The notes: generated by a model from the letters alone, not told the origin. 16,362 bases of DNA from an uncultured Bacilli bacterium (GCA_947630095.1 CANRGI010000009.1:1-16362), one strand, 5' to 3'; shown: positions 1 to 6,181, numbered from the stretch's first letter. Numbers and translations are program-made.

Positions 1-58
1 CCTCCTTTATCTTTTGTTTGGCTATTTTTATTATAACATTTTTTTATTTATCAGTCAT
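1..58 (-). promoter_or_regulatory. Promoter and RBS of a gene beyond the left edge
   Basis: On the minus strand there is ATGACT (53-58, four of six matches to the -35 consensus), a 17-base spacer and TATAAT (30-35) preceded by TG, an extended -10. AAGGAGG at 1-7 is a strong ribosome binding site whose start codon must lie just outside the window. The unseen gene is therefore probably expressed from its own promoter and not by readthrough from the repeat array to its right. Confidence 0.75.
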
Positions 59-78
59 TATGTTTAACACAACTTATA

Positions 79-110
79 CAAAAAGAAAAGACTAAAGTTT
101 AACCTTTAGT
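79..110 (-). terminator. Intrinsic terminator ending antitoxin RNA array 1
   Basis: A 7-bp stem ACTAAAG/CTTTAGT (91-97 with 104-110) has a 6-base loop and is followed on the minus strand by CTTTTCTTTTT. It sits about 10 bases after the last repeat unit, as in type III antitoxin loci. The loop is the reverse complement of the loop in the sister terminator at 826-851. Confidence 0.75.
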
Positions 111-245
111 TACTTTTTTCATTGCCACTTCTAGGGCTGGCTTCACCCGCTTTATTAATTGCCGTTTAAGAGCCGGCTTCACTCACTTTGTTAATTGCCA
201 TTTAAGGGCTAGGCTACACCCACTTTTTACATAATTAACTTATGT
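80..245 (-). ncRNA. ToxI-like type III antitoxin RNA, second copy (apparently orphan)
   Basis: The predicted transcript starts near 245, seven bases after the -10 at 252-257, and ends at the terminator at 79-110. It begins with a hairpin (ACATAA/TTATGT at 229-245), followed by three 36-37 nt units. Its parts and their order match the array before the ToxN-like gene, and the third unit is identical to unit 2 of that array over its first 33 bases on the plus strand. What is missing is a toxin: after the terminator the similarity stops, and an unrelated promoter and RBS follow. It may be a duplicate that lost its toxin, or an extra antitoxin source. A toxin further left cannot be excluded. Confidence 0.7.
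121..229 (-). repeat. Three tandem 36-37 nt antitoxin repeats, array 1
   Basis: The units are 121-157, 158-193 and 194-229. Read on the minus strand each has GGG (or GAG), a short loop, GCC, the partner CCC (or CUC), an A/U-rich run and GGC, which permits an H-type pseudoknot. Unit 158-193 has GAG with CUC where the others have GGG with CCC, a compensatory change. The two units nearest the terminator are more diverged than the one nearest the promoter. There are no unique spacers, so this is not CRISPR. Confidence 0.85.
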
Positions 246-251
246 GATTTA

Positions 252-280
252 ATCATAACATAAGTTAATTTATAAGTCTA
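252..280 (-). promoter_or_regulatory. Promoter of antitoxin RNA array 1
   Basis: Minus strand TAGACT (275-280), 17-base spacer, TATGAT (252-257) preceded by TGT, an extended -10. The sequence aligns with the promoter of array 2 at 994-1022, and it lies just past the stop codon of the toxin gene. Confidence 0.75.
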
Positions 281-286
281 TATATT

Positions 287-805
287 TTAGATTTTAACTT
301 TATCTTTTTTGTATTCTTTACTCTTTTCTTCTAATAACATAAAATTACAACATCTATCCTTTACATTTTTAGGAAGTTTATTTTCTTTATATAAATTATA
401 TAAAACTTTAGATTTATTTAATAAAGTCTTTATATCTTTTATTAAGAAACGGTATTGATTTTGAAGTAAAAATAATCTTAAATTTTCTTCTTTGTTATCT
501 GTCTTTTTATTAAAGAATATTTGAGTATAATTATCTTTTGTAATAGGTATCATATTATTAAAATTAATTATACCTAACTTACCATTATCTATTTTATAAA
601 TATCTAAAGTATTTTTTAAAGTTTTATGTTTTTCTTTTGGACTAGATAAAGGTGCAAAATATTCTAATTTATCTATTTTAAATAATACACCTATAAAAGG
701 CCTTAATTCTTTAATTCCAGCATTATATGGTACTTTACTATCAAAAGTTCTTAAATAATCACAATATTCTGTATTTACTTTTACTATTTTTAAATTTCTA
801 ATCAT
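287..805 (-). CDS. toxN: ToxN/AbiQ-family type III toxin, endoribonuclease
   Basis: This 172-residue protein has the length of the ToxN/AbiQ family (about 170 residues) and its motif order: Y14-x2-YL-x2-FD-x-KVP near the N-terminus, RPFIG at 35-39, the active-site-like block APLSSPK at 51-57 followed by H60, and GIINFNNMIP in the middle. ToxN of Pectobacterium has the equivalent FDDKVP, APLTSPKKWH and GLINLKFMIP. Members are sequence-specific RNases that cut mRNA and their own antitoxin precursor, and many protect against phage. The ATG at 805 is preferred to the TTG at 814, because AGGAGG at 816-821 would be only one base from the TTG. Promoter, three-repeat array and terminator lie directly upstream, so toxin synthesis would depend on readthrough, as in ToxIN. 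The name rests on remembered family motifs. Confidence 0.9.
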   Translation of the reverse strand: MIRNLKIVKVNTEYCDYLRTFDSKVPYNAGIKELRPFIGVLFKIDKLEYFAPLSSPKEKHKTLKNTLDIYKIDNGKLGIINFNNMIPITKDNYTQIFFNKKTDNKEENLRLFLLQNQYRFLIKDIKTLLNKSKVLYNLYKENKLPKNVKDRCCNFMLLEEKSKEYKKDKVKI

Positions 806-825
806 AACAACCAAACCTCCTAACT

Positions 826-851
826 AAAAGACTAAAGGTTAAACTTTAGTC
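826..851 (-). terminator. Intrinsic terminator between antitoxin array 2 and toxin gene
   Basis: An 8-bp stem GACTAAAG/CTTTAGTC (830-851) with a 6-base loop is followed by TTTT on the minus strand. The toxin RBS at 816-821 begins five bases later. In known type III systems such a terminator keeps antitoxin RNA in excess over toxin mRNA. Confidence 0.8.
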
Positions 852-860
852 ACTTTTTTC

Positions 861-969
861 ATTGCCACTTAAGGGCCGGCTACACCCACTTTATTAATTG
901 CCATTTAAGGGCTAGGCTACACCCACTTTGTTAATTGCCATTTATAGGGCTAGGCTACACCCACTTTTT
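861..969 (-). repeat. Three tandem 36-37 nt antitoxin repeats, array 2
   Basis: The units are 861-896, 897-933 and about 934-969 and differ at only a few positions. The minus-strand core GGGTGTAGCCTAGCCC (GGGTGTAGCCGGCCC in the unit nearest the toxin) is followed by an A/T-rich run and TGGCAAT. Three units of this length compare with 5.5 in Pectobacterium ToxI and just under three in lactococcal antiQ. Confidence 0.9.
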
Positions 970-993
970 TACATAATTAACTTATGTGAATTA

Positions 994-1022
994 ATAATAG
1001 CATAAATTTACTTATTTGTCTA
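994..1022 (-). promoter_or_regulatory. Promoter of the ToxI-ToxN operon
   Basis: Minus strand TAGACA (1017-1022, five of six consensus), 17-base spacer, TATTAT (994-999) preceded by TGC, an extended -10. The -35 lies within the last codons and stop of the upstream gene. Confidence 0.8.
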
Positions 1023-2289
1023 GTAGATATACGTCACTTGGGTGTATTTCATAATCTTCTGTATAGGCTATCCAGTCTGTTATATCTTCTACACTAAACC
1101 ATTTTTCGTCTCCTTTATGGATATAACTTATATTAAATGGTTCTTGTGTTAGTTTTGCTTTAAATTTATTACTTTTTAATTCTGTTAATTCAAACCAAAT
1201 ATGTTCTCTATCAATATCTTCTTTTAAATCACATTTTAAACCTATCTTTATTACTATTTTATTATCTTTATTAAAAATTTTCTTTAAATAATCAAATCTT
1301 TCTATAGCAAGTTCTCTCATTCTTTCTGTCTCTTTTTCACTTAAAAAAAATATTTGATTTTTACTCCAAGAACTATCTAAATCAGTTACTTTACTAAGTT
1401 TATGATTTATTCTATCTTCTTCTTTTCTATAAATGAATATAGGGCTCGTTACCGAATTATGACCTTGAAATCTATCTTTTATATCCCCCATTTCTAATTT
1501 ATCATACAAATTTATTGCTTTAGTCCAAGACATACAAGTTACTATTATAGGTATTTTTCCATTTATCAAACCTATCATAATACTTTCTTCTCTAGGGTTA
1601 TAAGTAGAAGGTTCGTCTAGTAAACAAGTAGCATAAGTCTTTATAATATTATAGTGATTTTCTAAATTCTTTTTATTTGATTTAAGTATTTCTAATTCAG
1701 TAATACCACATCTACTAAGCCCGTGAGTATGTAACCATACTTCATTATCATTATATACCACTTGTATATTAAATATATCACTAGGTGAAGGAAGTGTATT
1801 TGTATTTGCTGATAATTTAACCCATTTAGCAGGTAGTAGTCTTTCTGCACTTTCGTCTACTAAACCTATTAAATCAGGAACTACAGCATCTGCAATTTTT
1901 AATTCTAAATGAAATGACCTCTTTGCATCTTTATTAAATTTTGTAAATATAGATAATGCTTTATTTACATTTTTAAGTTTTTCTTTTTCTTCTTCTTTAA
2001 AATAAAAAGCACTAGTTAGATATATATTAGGTAAACTAAAATTATTATAAAAAAATCCTATTTGATAATTTTCTTTATAATATTTAACATCTACATAAAA
2101 TACATTACTTATAATATCATAATTAAATCTTTTTATAGTTACATCTTTTATTTTAGATATTCTATTAACTATTTCTTTTTGTTTTAATTCAGTATCATTA
2201 TCTACTAATGCTAACATATATGAATATTCTTCCCAGTAACTTAATGGAAATTCTTTTATTTCTTGTTTTTGTTTCTTTTTTAATAACAT
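1012..2289 (-). CDS. DUF4026-like protein with DUF2314-like C-terminus
   Basis: A soluble 425-residue protein with no signal peptide or membrane segment. The middle carries VWLHTHGLSRCGITELEIL (about 185-203), which I associate with DUF4026 proteins of Firmicutes. The last 110 residues (HIWFELTEL, then KAKLTQEP and GDEKWFSVEDITDW) resemble DUF2314. Neither domain has a known activity that I can state. The ATG at 2289 is preferred to the GTG at 2298, which would overlap the RBS AGGAAGTG at 2296-2303. An extended -10 (TGT-TAAAAT, 2309-2317) suggests its own promoter, though it may also be the last gene of the upstream operon. Its end overlaps the promoter of the toxin-antitoxin locus. Confidence 0.7.
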   Translation of the reverse strand: MLLKKKQKQEIKEFPLSYWEEYSYMLALVDNDTELKQKEIVNRISKIKDVTIKRFNYDIISNVFYVDVKYYKENYQIGFFYNNFSLPNIYLTSAFYFKEEEKEKLKNVNKALSIFTKFNKDAKRSFHLELKIADAVVPDLIGLVDESAERLLPAKWVKLSANTNTLPSPSDIFNIQVVYNDNEVWLHTHGLSRCGITELEILKSNKKNLENHYNIIKTYATCLLDEPSTYNPREESIMIGLINGKIPIIVTCMSWTKAINLYDKLEMGDIKDRFQGHNSVTSPIFIYRKEEDRINHKLSKVTDLDSSWSKNQIFFLSEKETERMRELAIERFDYLKKIFNKDNKIVIKIGLKCDLKEDIDREHIWFELTELKSNKFKAKLTQEPFNISYIHKGDEKWFSVEDITDWIAYTEDYEIHPSDVYLLDK

Positions 2290-2308
2290 AACTTTCACTT
2301 CCTGTTTT

Positions 2309-2317
2309 ATTTTAACA
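2309..2317 (-). promoter_or_regulatory. Possible extended -10 for the DUF4026-like gene
   Basis: Minus strand TGTTAAAAT ends six bases before the RBS. The -35 region (TATCTT at 2332-2337) is poor, so activity would rest on the extended -10. The predicted transcript start would fall within or next to the RBS, which weakens the call. Confidence 0.35.
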
Positions 2318-2341
2318 AATTTCTCTTATAAAAGATAGTAT

Positions 2342-3001
2342 TTAATCTATATTTATTTTAGATAAATCTATAAAATAATCTTTTTTATTTTTATCTATAT
2401 ATACAGGAAACTCTTTTATATTATTTTCTTCTATTATTTGAGATGGATTAGTCCATAAGTTTTTACTTTTAAATTCTTTTTTAGTTCCATCTTCACTTAT
2501 AACTTCACATATCACTTTATAAGGATGTCGCCCGTTTACACTATAGTTTATATTTGTTATAGTTTCTTTATATTTAGCATATAAAACATCTCCTGTTTCT
2601 CTTAAAATAGTTTCTCTTTTTTTCTCTTTACTTTTTCTAATTATTAATATTAAACCTATTAACATAAAGATTAAACCAAATAATGGAAATATTAAAAATA
2701 TGTAATTTAGTGATTTTATACCTATGTTATCAGGACTATCTTCGTCATAATAAATTTTAATATTATTACCTTCTTTTAATGTACTATTATGGTAATTTAG
2801 GGTTGTTTCATAAGATTTACCTTCTACTTCATAACTAACTATTATGCTACTTTCATTTATCTTTTCTATTTTACCAACTGTTTCTATTTTATTATCATAA
2901 TTAAATAAATTTAAACATATAATCGAACCTATAATAAGAAATATCAAACCAATAAAGGCAAATACTTTAAATACCATAATTTCTATTTTTTCTTCTTTCA
3001 T
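2342..3001 (-). CDS. DUF3592-like membrane protein
   Basis: 219 residues with two hydrophobic segments (about 10-32 and 100-122). Between them is a DUF3592-type stretch: a beta-rich region with YEVEGKSYET and an IKIYYDEDSPDNIG ending, the usual hallmark of the family. The C-terminal 90 residues (VNGRHPYKVICEV, then FPVYIDKNKKDYFIDL) form a second similar soluble domain of the kind often found after the second membrane segment. The function of the family is unknown. The start codon overlaps the stop of the upstream gene (ATGA), with AGAGGT as RBS, so the two are translationally coupled. Confidence 0.7.
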   Translation of the reverse strand: MKEEKIEIMVFKVFAFIGLIFLIIGSIICLNLFNYDNKIETVGKIEKINESSIIVSYEVEGKSYETTLNYHNSTLKEGNNIKIYYDEDSPDNIGIKSLNYIFLIFPLFGLIFMLIGLILIIRKSKEKKRETILRETGDVLYAKYKETITNINYSVNGRHPYKVICEVISEDGTKKEFKSKNLWTNPSQIIEENNIKEFPVYIDKNKKDYFIDLSKINID

Positions 3002-3663
3002 AATTTACCTCTTACTATTAAATAACTTTTATCTATTAAATCTGTTATTTTTTTATCATTTATATTATCACATAAAGAAATAGTTAACCAATTATTTTTA
3101 TTCATATGATACGCTTTATAAAAACCTTTTTCTTTAAGTAAAGTATCTATTTCTTCTTTATTTAACTTTATATTTATTATTTCTATTTCTTTATGATATT
3201 TTTCTCCTAATTTATTTATATCTATATTCATAACTATTGCAAACCATTTATTAAATTCATTTCTAAATACTCCAAAGTTTGGACTAGATGCCCATAAAAA
3301 TTCAGGATAACAATTATACTTATTTATTATATAATTAGTTATTCTATTAGTTTGATTATTTATAAAGTAATTATTAATATAACAATTTTCTTTTATATCT
3401 TGAAGTAAAGCGATATATTCATTTTTTACTGAGGTAGAAAATGAGCCTTTTTCATTTCTAAAACTAGTATATTCTTCATTAAAAGATAAATCATATATTT
3501 TTCCAGTTATATTACCTAATAAATCTACTATAATAACTACTTTAAAAGTATCACTCATAATATTTTTAGAATAAGAATAAACTTCATTATTAAAAGTAAA
3601 ACCGTATTCTAATAATTTATTAAAATCTACTTTAGACCTTCTAAATATTTCACTTTCTATCAT
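2998..3663 (-). CDS. MmcQ/YjbR-like protein
   Basis: A soluble 221-residue protein. The C-terminal half matches the MmcQ/YjbR family pattern: YPEFLWASSPNFGVFRN, then KWFAIVMNID, a LG turn, INIKLNKEEIDTLL, AYHMNKNNWLTISL and a final LIDKSYLIV. This family has a compact double-wing fold and is sometimes called DNA-binding, but its role is not settled. The first 100 residues form an extra N-terminal region seen in longer family members. It ends in TGA, the only TGA among the intact genes here; a TAG follows in the same frame four codons later. RBS AGGAGT lies inside the end of the upstream gene. Confidence 0.75.
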   Translation of the reverse strand: MIESEIFRRSKVDFNKLLEYGFTFNNEVYSYSKNIMSDTFKVVIIVDLLGNITGKIYDLSFNEEYTSFRNEKGSFSTSVKNEYIALLQDIKENCYINNYFINNQTNRITNYIINKYNCYPEFLWASSPNFGVFRNEFNKWFAIVMNIDINKLGEKYHKEIEIINIKLNKEEIDTLLKEKGFYKAYHMNKNNWLTISLCDNINDKKITDLIDKSYLIVRGKL

Positions 3664-3665
3664 TA

Positions 3666-3839
3666 TTAACTCCTATATATAATTAAAACAATAGAAATGA
3701 TTAAAATAGTATAAGTTATTACACTAATAATATTTATTTTATATTTTTTCTTTTTAGATAGAGTTTCTAAATCTACTCCACAGTAATTACAATAATTACT
3801 ATCTTTTTCTATATTTTCTCCACATTTAGGACAATACAT
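3666..3839 (-). CDS. Small zinc-ribbon membrane protein (57 aa)
   Basis: The protein starts MYCPKCGENIEKDSNYCNYCG, a four-cysteine zinc ribbon (CPKC...CNYC), followed by a lysine cluster and one membrane segment (about 35-54). The ATG at 3839 is preceded by AGGAGG, which rules out the longer upstream start that would run into the neighbouring gene. The lysine-rich segment between ribbon and membrane suggests that the ribbon faces the cytoplasm. The binding partner or role is not known. Confidence 0.8.
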   Translation of the reverse strand: MYCPKCGENIEKDSNYCNYCGVDLETLSKKKKYKINIISVITYTILIISIVLIIYRS

Positions 3840-3850
3840 AATTTCCTCCT

Positions 3851-4258
3851 TTAAAGAATTATTACTATTAATATAGCAGTAAAAATAGATATTATTAAGA
3901 AAGTTAATGCTATAATGAATAGACATTTGATTAATCTACTTTTTTTATAAATAATTAGACCTAGTACTAGTGATATTAAAGATAAGATTTCTAATAATAT
4001 ATTTAATGAAGCACGGTAATAAACATAAGTGTTTATGACATTTAATAGTATAAATAAACTTACAAATATACTTTCATATTTATTTTTAATTATTTTATTT
4101 CCACAGTGGTTACAATAATTACTTTCTAATATTATATCGCTATGGCAATATGGACACTTTATTCTTGGAATAGATAACTTTGTTCCACATTTATTACAAT
4201 AAGTATTATTTTCTTTATTAACATATCCACAGTTTGGACAACTCAATTCATTTTTCAT
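3851..4258 (-). CDS. Double zinc-ribbon membrane protein
   Basis: 135 residues. Two zinc ribbons in tandem occupy about residues 7-25 (CPNCGY...CNKCG) and 35-53 (CPYCHS...CNHCG). The rest is hydrophobic, with about three membrane segments (about 64-82, 85-103, 110-134). RBS AGAGGT precedes the ATG. It is one of five zinc-ribbon membrane proteins in this operon, separated from its neighbours by about 10 bases on each side. No enzymatic motif is visible. Such proteins are common, poorly understood membrane or scaffold proteins in low-GC Gram-positives. Confidence 0.8.
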   Translation of the reverse strand: MKNELSCPNCGYVNKENNTYCNKCGTKLSIPRIKCPYCHSDIILESNYCNHCGNKIIKNKYESIFVSLFILLNVINTYVYYRASLNILLEILSLISLVLGLIIYKKSRLIKCLFIIALTFLIISIFTAILIVIIL

Positions 4259-4268
4259 TTTTACCTCT

Positions 4269-4592
4269 TTATCCCATAGTTTGACAGCCTTCTACACAAT
4301 TTTTAGTGCAGGCACTTACTGAAGATGCAAAATAGATACTAAAAACTATAACAGCAAATATAGATACTAATATAACTAAAATTATAGATATTACTGCTAC
4401 TCTTTTAATAATTTTAATATTTTTATCTTCTTCATTAGTTATCTTTTTACCACATTTACTACAAAATACACTACCTAAATCATTTGGTTCCCCGCAGTGT
4501 CTGCATTTAATATTAGTTTCTATTTTACTTCCACATTTATCACAATATTTTTTATCTTTATCAACTTCACTACCACATTTATTACAAATCAT
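4269..4592 (-). CDS. Double zinc-ribbon protein with one membrane segment and Cys-rich tail
   Basis: 107 residues. The zinc ribbons are at 3-21 (CNKCGS...CDKCG) and 30-48 (CRHCGE...CSKCG), followed by a basic stretch and a single membrane segment at about 64-91. The tail after the membrane, SACTKNCVEGCQTMG, contains three cysteines. A similar short cysteine tail ends the two paralogues at 5281-5667 and 5677-6129. The start overlaps the end of the Lgt-like gene by 11 bases, which indicates translational coupling. RBS AGAGGT. Confidence 0.8.
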   Translation of the reverse strand: MICNKCGSEVDKDKKYCDKCGSKIETNIKCRHCGEPNDLGSVFCSKCGKKITNEEDKNIKIIKRVAVISIILVILVSIFAVIVFSIYFASSVSACTKNCVEGCQTMG

Positions 4593-5271
4593 TACGATAC
4601 CTCTTTCTTTTAATTAATATAACAGAAATTATTATGAAAATTAAACATATTATTTGATTAATATTAAGTATTTGACTCTTATGAGATGCACGGAAAAACT
4701 CTAATATAAATTTAAGTATAGCAGAAAAGATTATTATCATTTCTAAAGTTAAAGGTTTATTTTTTAATATCTTATAAATAATAAACACAAATAATAAAAT
4801 AAAAGATATTACTTCTAATAATTGAACTGGAAATAAACCTACATTATTAGGGGCGACTTTAGAGTGATGGTAAATTATTTTACCTAAACCATTATATTTA
4901 AAACCATAACAACACCCGACTATTAGACAACCTATTTTACTTACTCCATACATAAGAGGAATGGAGGGGAATGTATAATTAAATACAAATTTAATACTCT
5001 TTTTAGTGATAAGAGCAAAAAGTATTAAACCTAAAAGTCCGCCTATTACTGCACCTAAAGAAGATACTCCTAAAGTTAAAAAATTAAATTCATATTCGCC
5101 TATATGAGTTAAGTAAGTATATATTTTAGCGCCTGTTATGAAACCAATATTTTCTAGTAGTAATAAAACATATTTATCAATAATAGTTAGTTTAGTTTTT
5201 CTAGTTAGAAATAATACTACTATAACATTAAGTAAAAAAGATAACAAAATCATTAAGGCATAATAATTCAT
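4582..5271 (-). CDS. Divergent Lgt-like integral membrane protein
   Basis: 229 residues with about seven hydrophobic segments. It follows the layout of prolipoprotein diacylglyceryl transferase (Lgt): a GG-rich loop (SSLGAVIGG, 70-78), the signature-like KIGCLIVGCCYG (112-123), FPVQLLE (147-153) and KFILEFFR (187-194). Canonical Lgt moves diacylglycerol from phosphatidylglycerol to lipoprotein cysteines on the outer membrane face. Here the HGG histidine is replaced, the signature GRxxNF reads SKIGCL, and the RxxxE arginine is K187 (E191 and R194 remain). It belongs to the GCCYG branch of the superfamily, so its substrate may differ. Its RBS TAGGAGG contains the stop codon of the gene before it. 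The neighbours on both sides are zinc-ribbon membrane proteins. Confidence 0.75.
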   Translation of the reverse strand: MNYYALMILLSFLLNVIVVLFLTRKTKLTIIDKYVLLLLENIGFITGAKIYTYLTHIGEYEFNFLTLGVSSLGAVIGGLLGLILFALITKKSIKFVFNYTFPSIPLMYGVSKIGCLIVGCCYGFKYNGLGKIIYHHSKVAPNNVGLFPVQLLEVISFILLFVFIIYKILKNKPLTLEMIIIFSAILKFILEFFRASHKSQILNINQIICLIFIIISVILIKRKRYRNDL

Positions 5272-5280
5272 AGAGACCTC

Positions 5281-5667
5281 CTAATCTGGGCAACTTTCTA
5301 CTACTTTTCCACAAGTTAATAGAAATAATATTAAAAATAATAATGCTGCAAGTGCAAATACAGATAAAACTATATAAACTATTAATAAGATTTTTAAAAA
5401 TTTATTATTTTTATGTTTATTTAAACCTACTAATAATATTATTAAAGGTACTATTTCTAAAGATAATAGATATTTAGCATTTGGAATTATGTAACTAAGA
5501 GTTGGTGCAGAACTAAAAACAATTATAGCAATATATCCATAAATGTTACCACTTATAGTAGAAGGTACAGTTTTACCTGATAAAATACTACCACAAGATG
5601 TACAATAAGTGCTATTACTTTTATTTTTTGTTCCACAGTTAGTACAATAGATAAATTCTTCTTTCAT
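5281..5667 (-). CDS. Zinc-ribbon membrane protein, duplicated copy 2
   Basis: 128 residues: an N-terminal zinc ribbon (CTNCGTKNKSNSTYCTSCG, about 7-25), a short hydrophilic linker, then three or more membrane segments and a C-terminal tail LLTCGKVVESCPD. It is a close paralogue of the next gene, lacking only that gene's first ribbon; the duplication shows at DNA level too, with long matching stretches about 400 bases apart. The ATG at 5667 has a good RBS (AGGTGG), part of which is the stop codon of the upstream gene. The upstream GTG at 5676 overlaps that RBS and is rejected. Confidence 0.8.
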   Translation of the reverse strand: MKEEFIYCTNCGTKNKSNSTYCTSCGSILSGKTVPSTISGNIYGYIAIIVFSSAPTLSYIIPNAKYLLSLEIVPLIILLVGLNKHKNNKFLKILLIVYIVLSVFALAALLFLILFLLTCGKVVESCPD

Positions 5668-5676
5668 TATAACCAC

Positions 5677-6129
5677 CTATCCTGAACAACTTTCTACTGC
5701 GGTTTTACAAGTTAAAAGTAATAGTAGTAAAGCAAATAATGTCGCTAAAAATGTAATTAGAGATAAAATTAAATAGATAATTAATAAGACTTTTAAAAAT
5801 TTATTATTTTTATGTTTAGTTACACCTACTACTAATAATATTAAAGGTACTATTTCTAAAGATAATAGATATTTAGCATTTGGAATTATGTAACTAAGAG
5901 ATGGTGCGACTACGAAAAAGAATATGGCAATATACCCATAAATGTTACCACTTACAGTAGCAGGTACAGTTTTGCCTGACATAATAGTACCACAAGATGT
6001 ACAATAAGTACTATTACTTTTATTTTTTGCTCCACAATTAGTGCAATATATAACCTCTTCTTCCATAAGACTGCCACATTTAGTACAATATTTATCATTA
6101 GAAATATTACCGCATTTACTACATTTCAT
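5677..6129 (-). CDS. Double zinc-ribbon membrane protein, duplicated copy 1
   Basis: 150 residues, the first gene of the operon. Two ribbons: a short one at 3-18 (CSKCGN...CTKCG) and a second at 29-47 (CTNCGA...CTSCG). Then comes a GNIYGYIAI membrane region with about three hydrophobic segments, ending in LLTCKTAVESCSG. From the second ribbon onward it is nearly the same as the following gene. The promoter at 6153-6181 overlaps the end of mutS, and the RBS is weak (TAGGT). Confidence 0.8.
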   Translation of the reverse strand: MKCSKCGNISNDKYCTKCGSLMEEEVIYCTNCGAKNKSNSTYCTSCGTIMSGKTVPATVSGNIYGYIAIFFFVVAPSLSYIIPNAKYLLSLEIVPLILLVVGVTKHKNNKFLKVLLIIYLILSLITFLATLFALLLLLLTCKTAVESCSG

Positions 6130-6152
6130 AATAACCTACTTTCTATAATTTA

Positions 6153-6181
6153 ATTATATCAATAGTAAAGTTTAAAGTCTA
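6153..6181 (-). promoter_or_regulatory. Promoter of the zinc-ribbon/Lgt-like operon
   Basis: Minus strand TAGACT (6176-6181), 17-base spacer, TATAAT (6153-6158) preceded by TGA, an extended -10. The -35 contains the TAG stop of mutS. The -35 hexamer is identical to that of antitoxin array 1. Confidence 0.75.

Larger units (their letters stand above)
826..987 (-). ncRNA. toxI: ToxI-like type III antitoxin RNA of the toxin at 287-805
   Basis: The predicted precursor starts near 987 and ends at the terminator at 826-851, about 160 nt. It starts with a hairpin (ACATAA/TTATGT, 971-987), then three units, each able to form an H-type pseudoknot: GGG pairs with CCC, and GCC in the intervening loop pairs with a downstream GGC after a UUAAAU-type run. 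The published Pectobacterium ToxI unit is also 36 nt with this arrangement. The toxin would be expected to cut the precursor in the A-rich linker (AAAG) between units; that site is inferred. Confidence 0.85.

Noticed and set aside
121..969. CRISPR arrays
   Set aside because: The 36-37 nt units follow each other directly with no unique spacers, and there are no cas genes. A ToxN-like gene follows one array.
60..1011. Integron-like cassette array or transposon with direct repeats flanking one gene
   Set aside because: The direct repeats flanking the toxin gene are complete promoter-array-terminator units. No integrase, attC-type site or target duplication is visible.
826..1022. T-box or riboswitch leader controlling the gene at 287-805
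   Set aside because: The leader plus terminator layout suggested attenuation, and GGGTG...CCCTT looks faintly like a T-box. There is no T-box consensus or specifier stem, and tandem pseudoknot repeats before a ToxN-like protein are fully explained by a type III antitoxin.
3840..3926. Longer N-terminus for the zinc-ribbon gene at 3666-3839
   Set aside because: It would overlap the neighbouring gene, and AGGAGG sits directly before the ATG at 3839.
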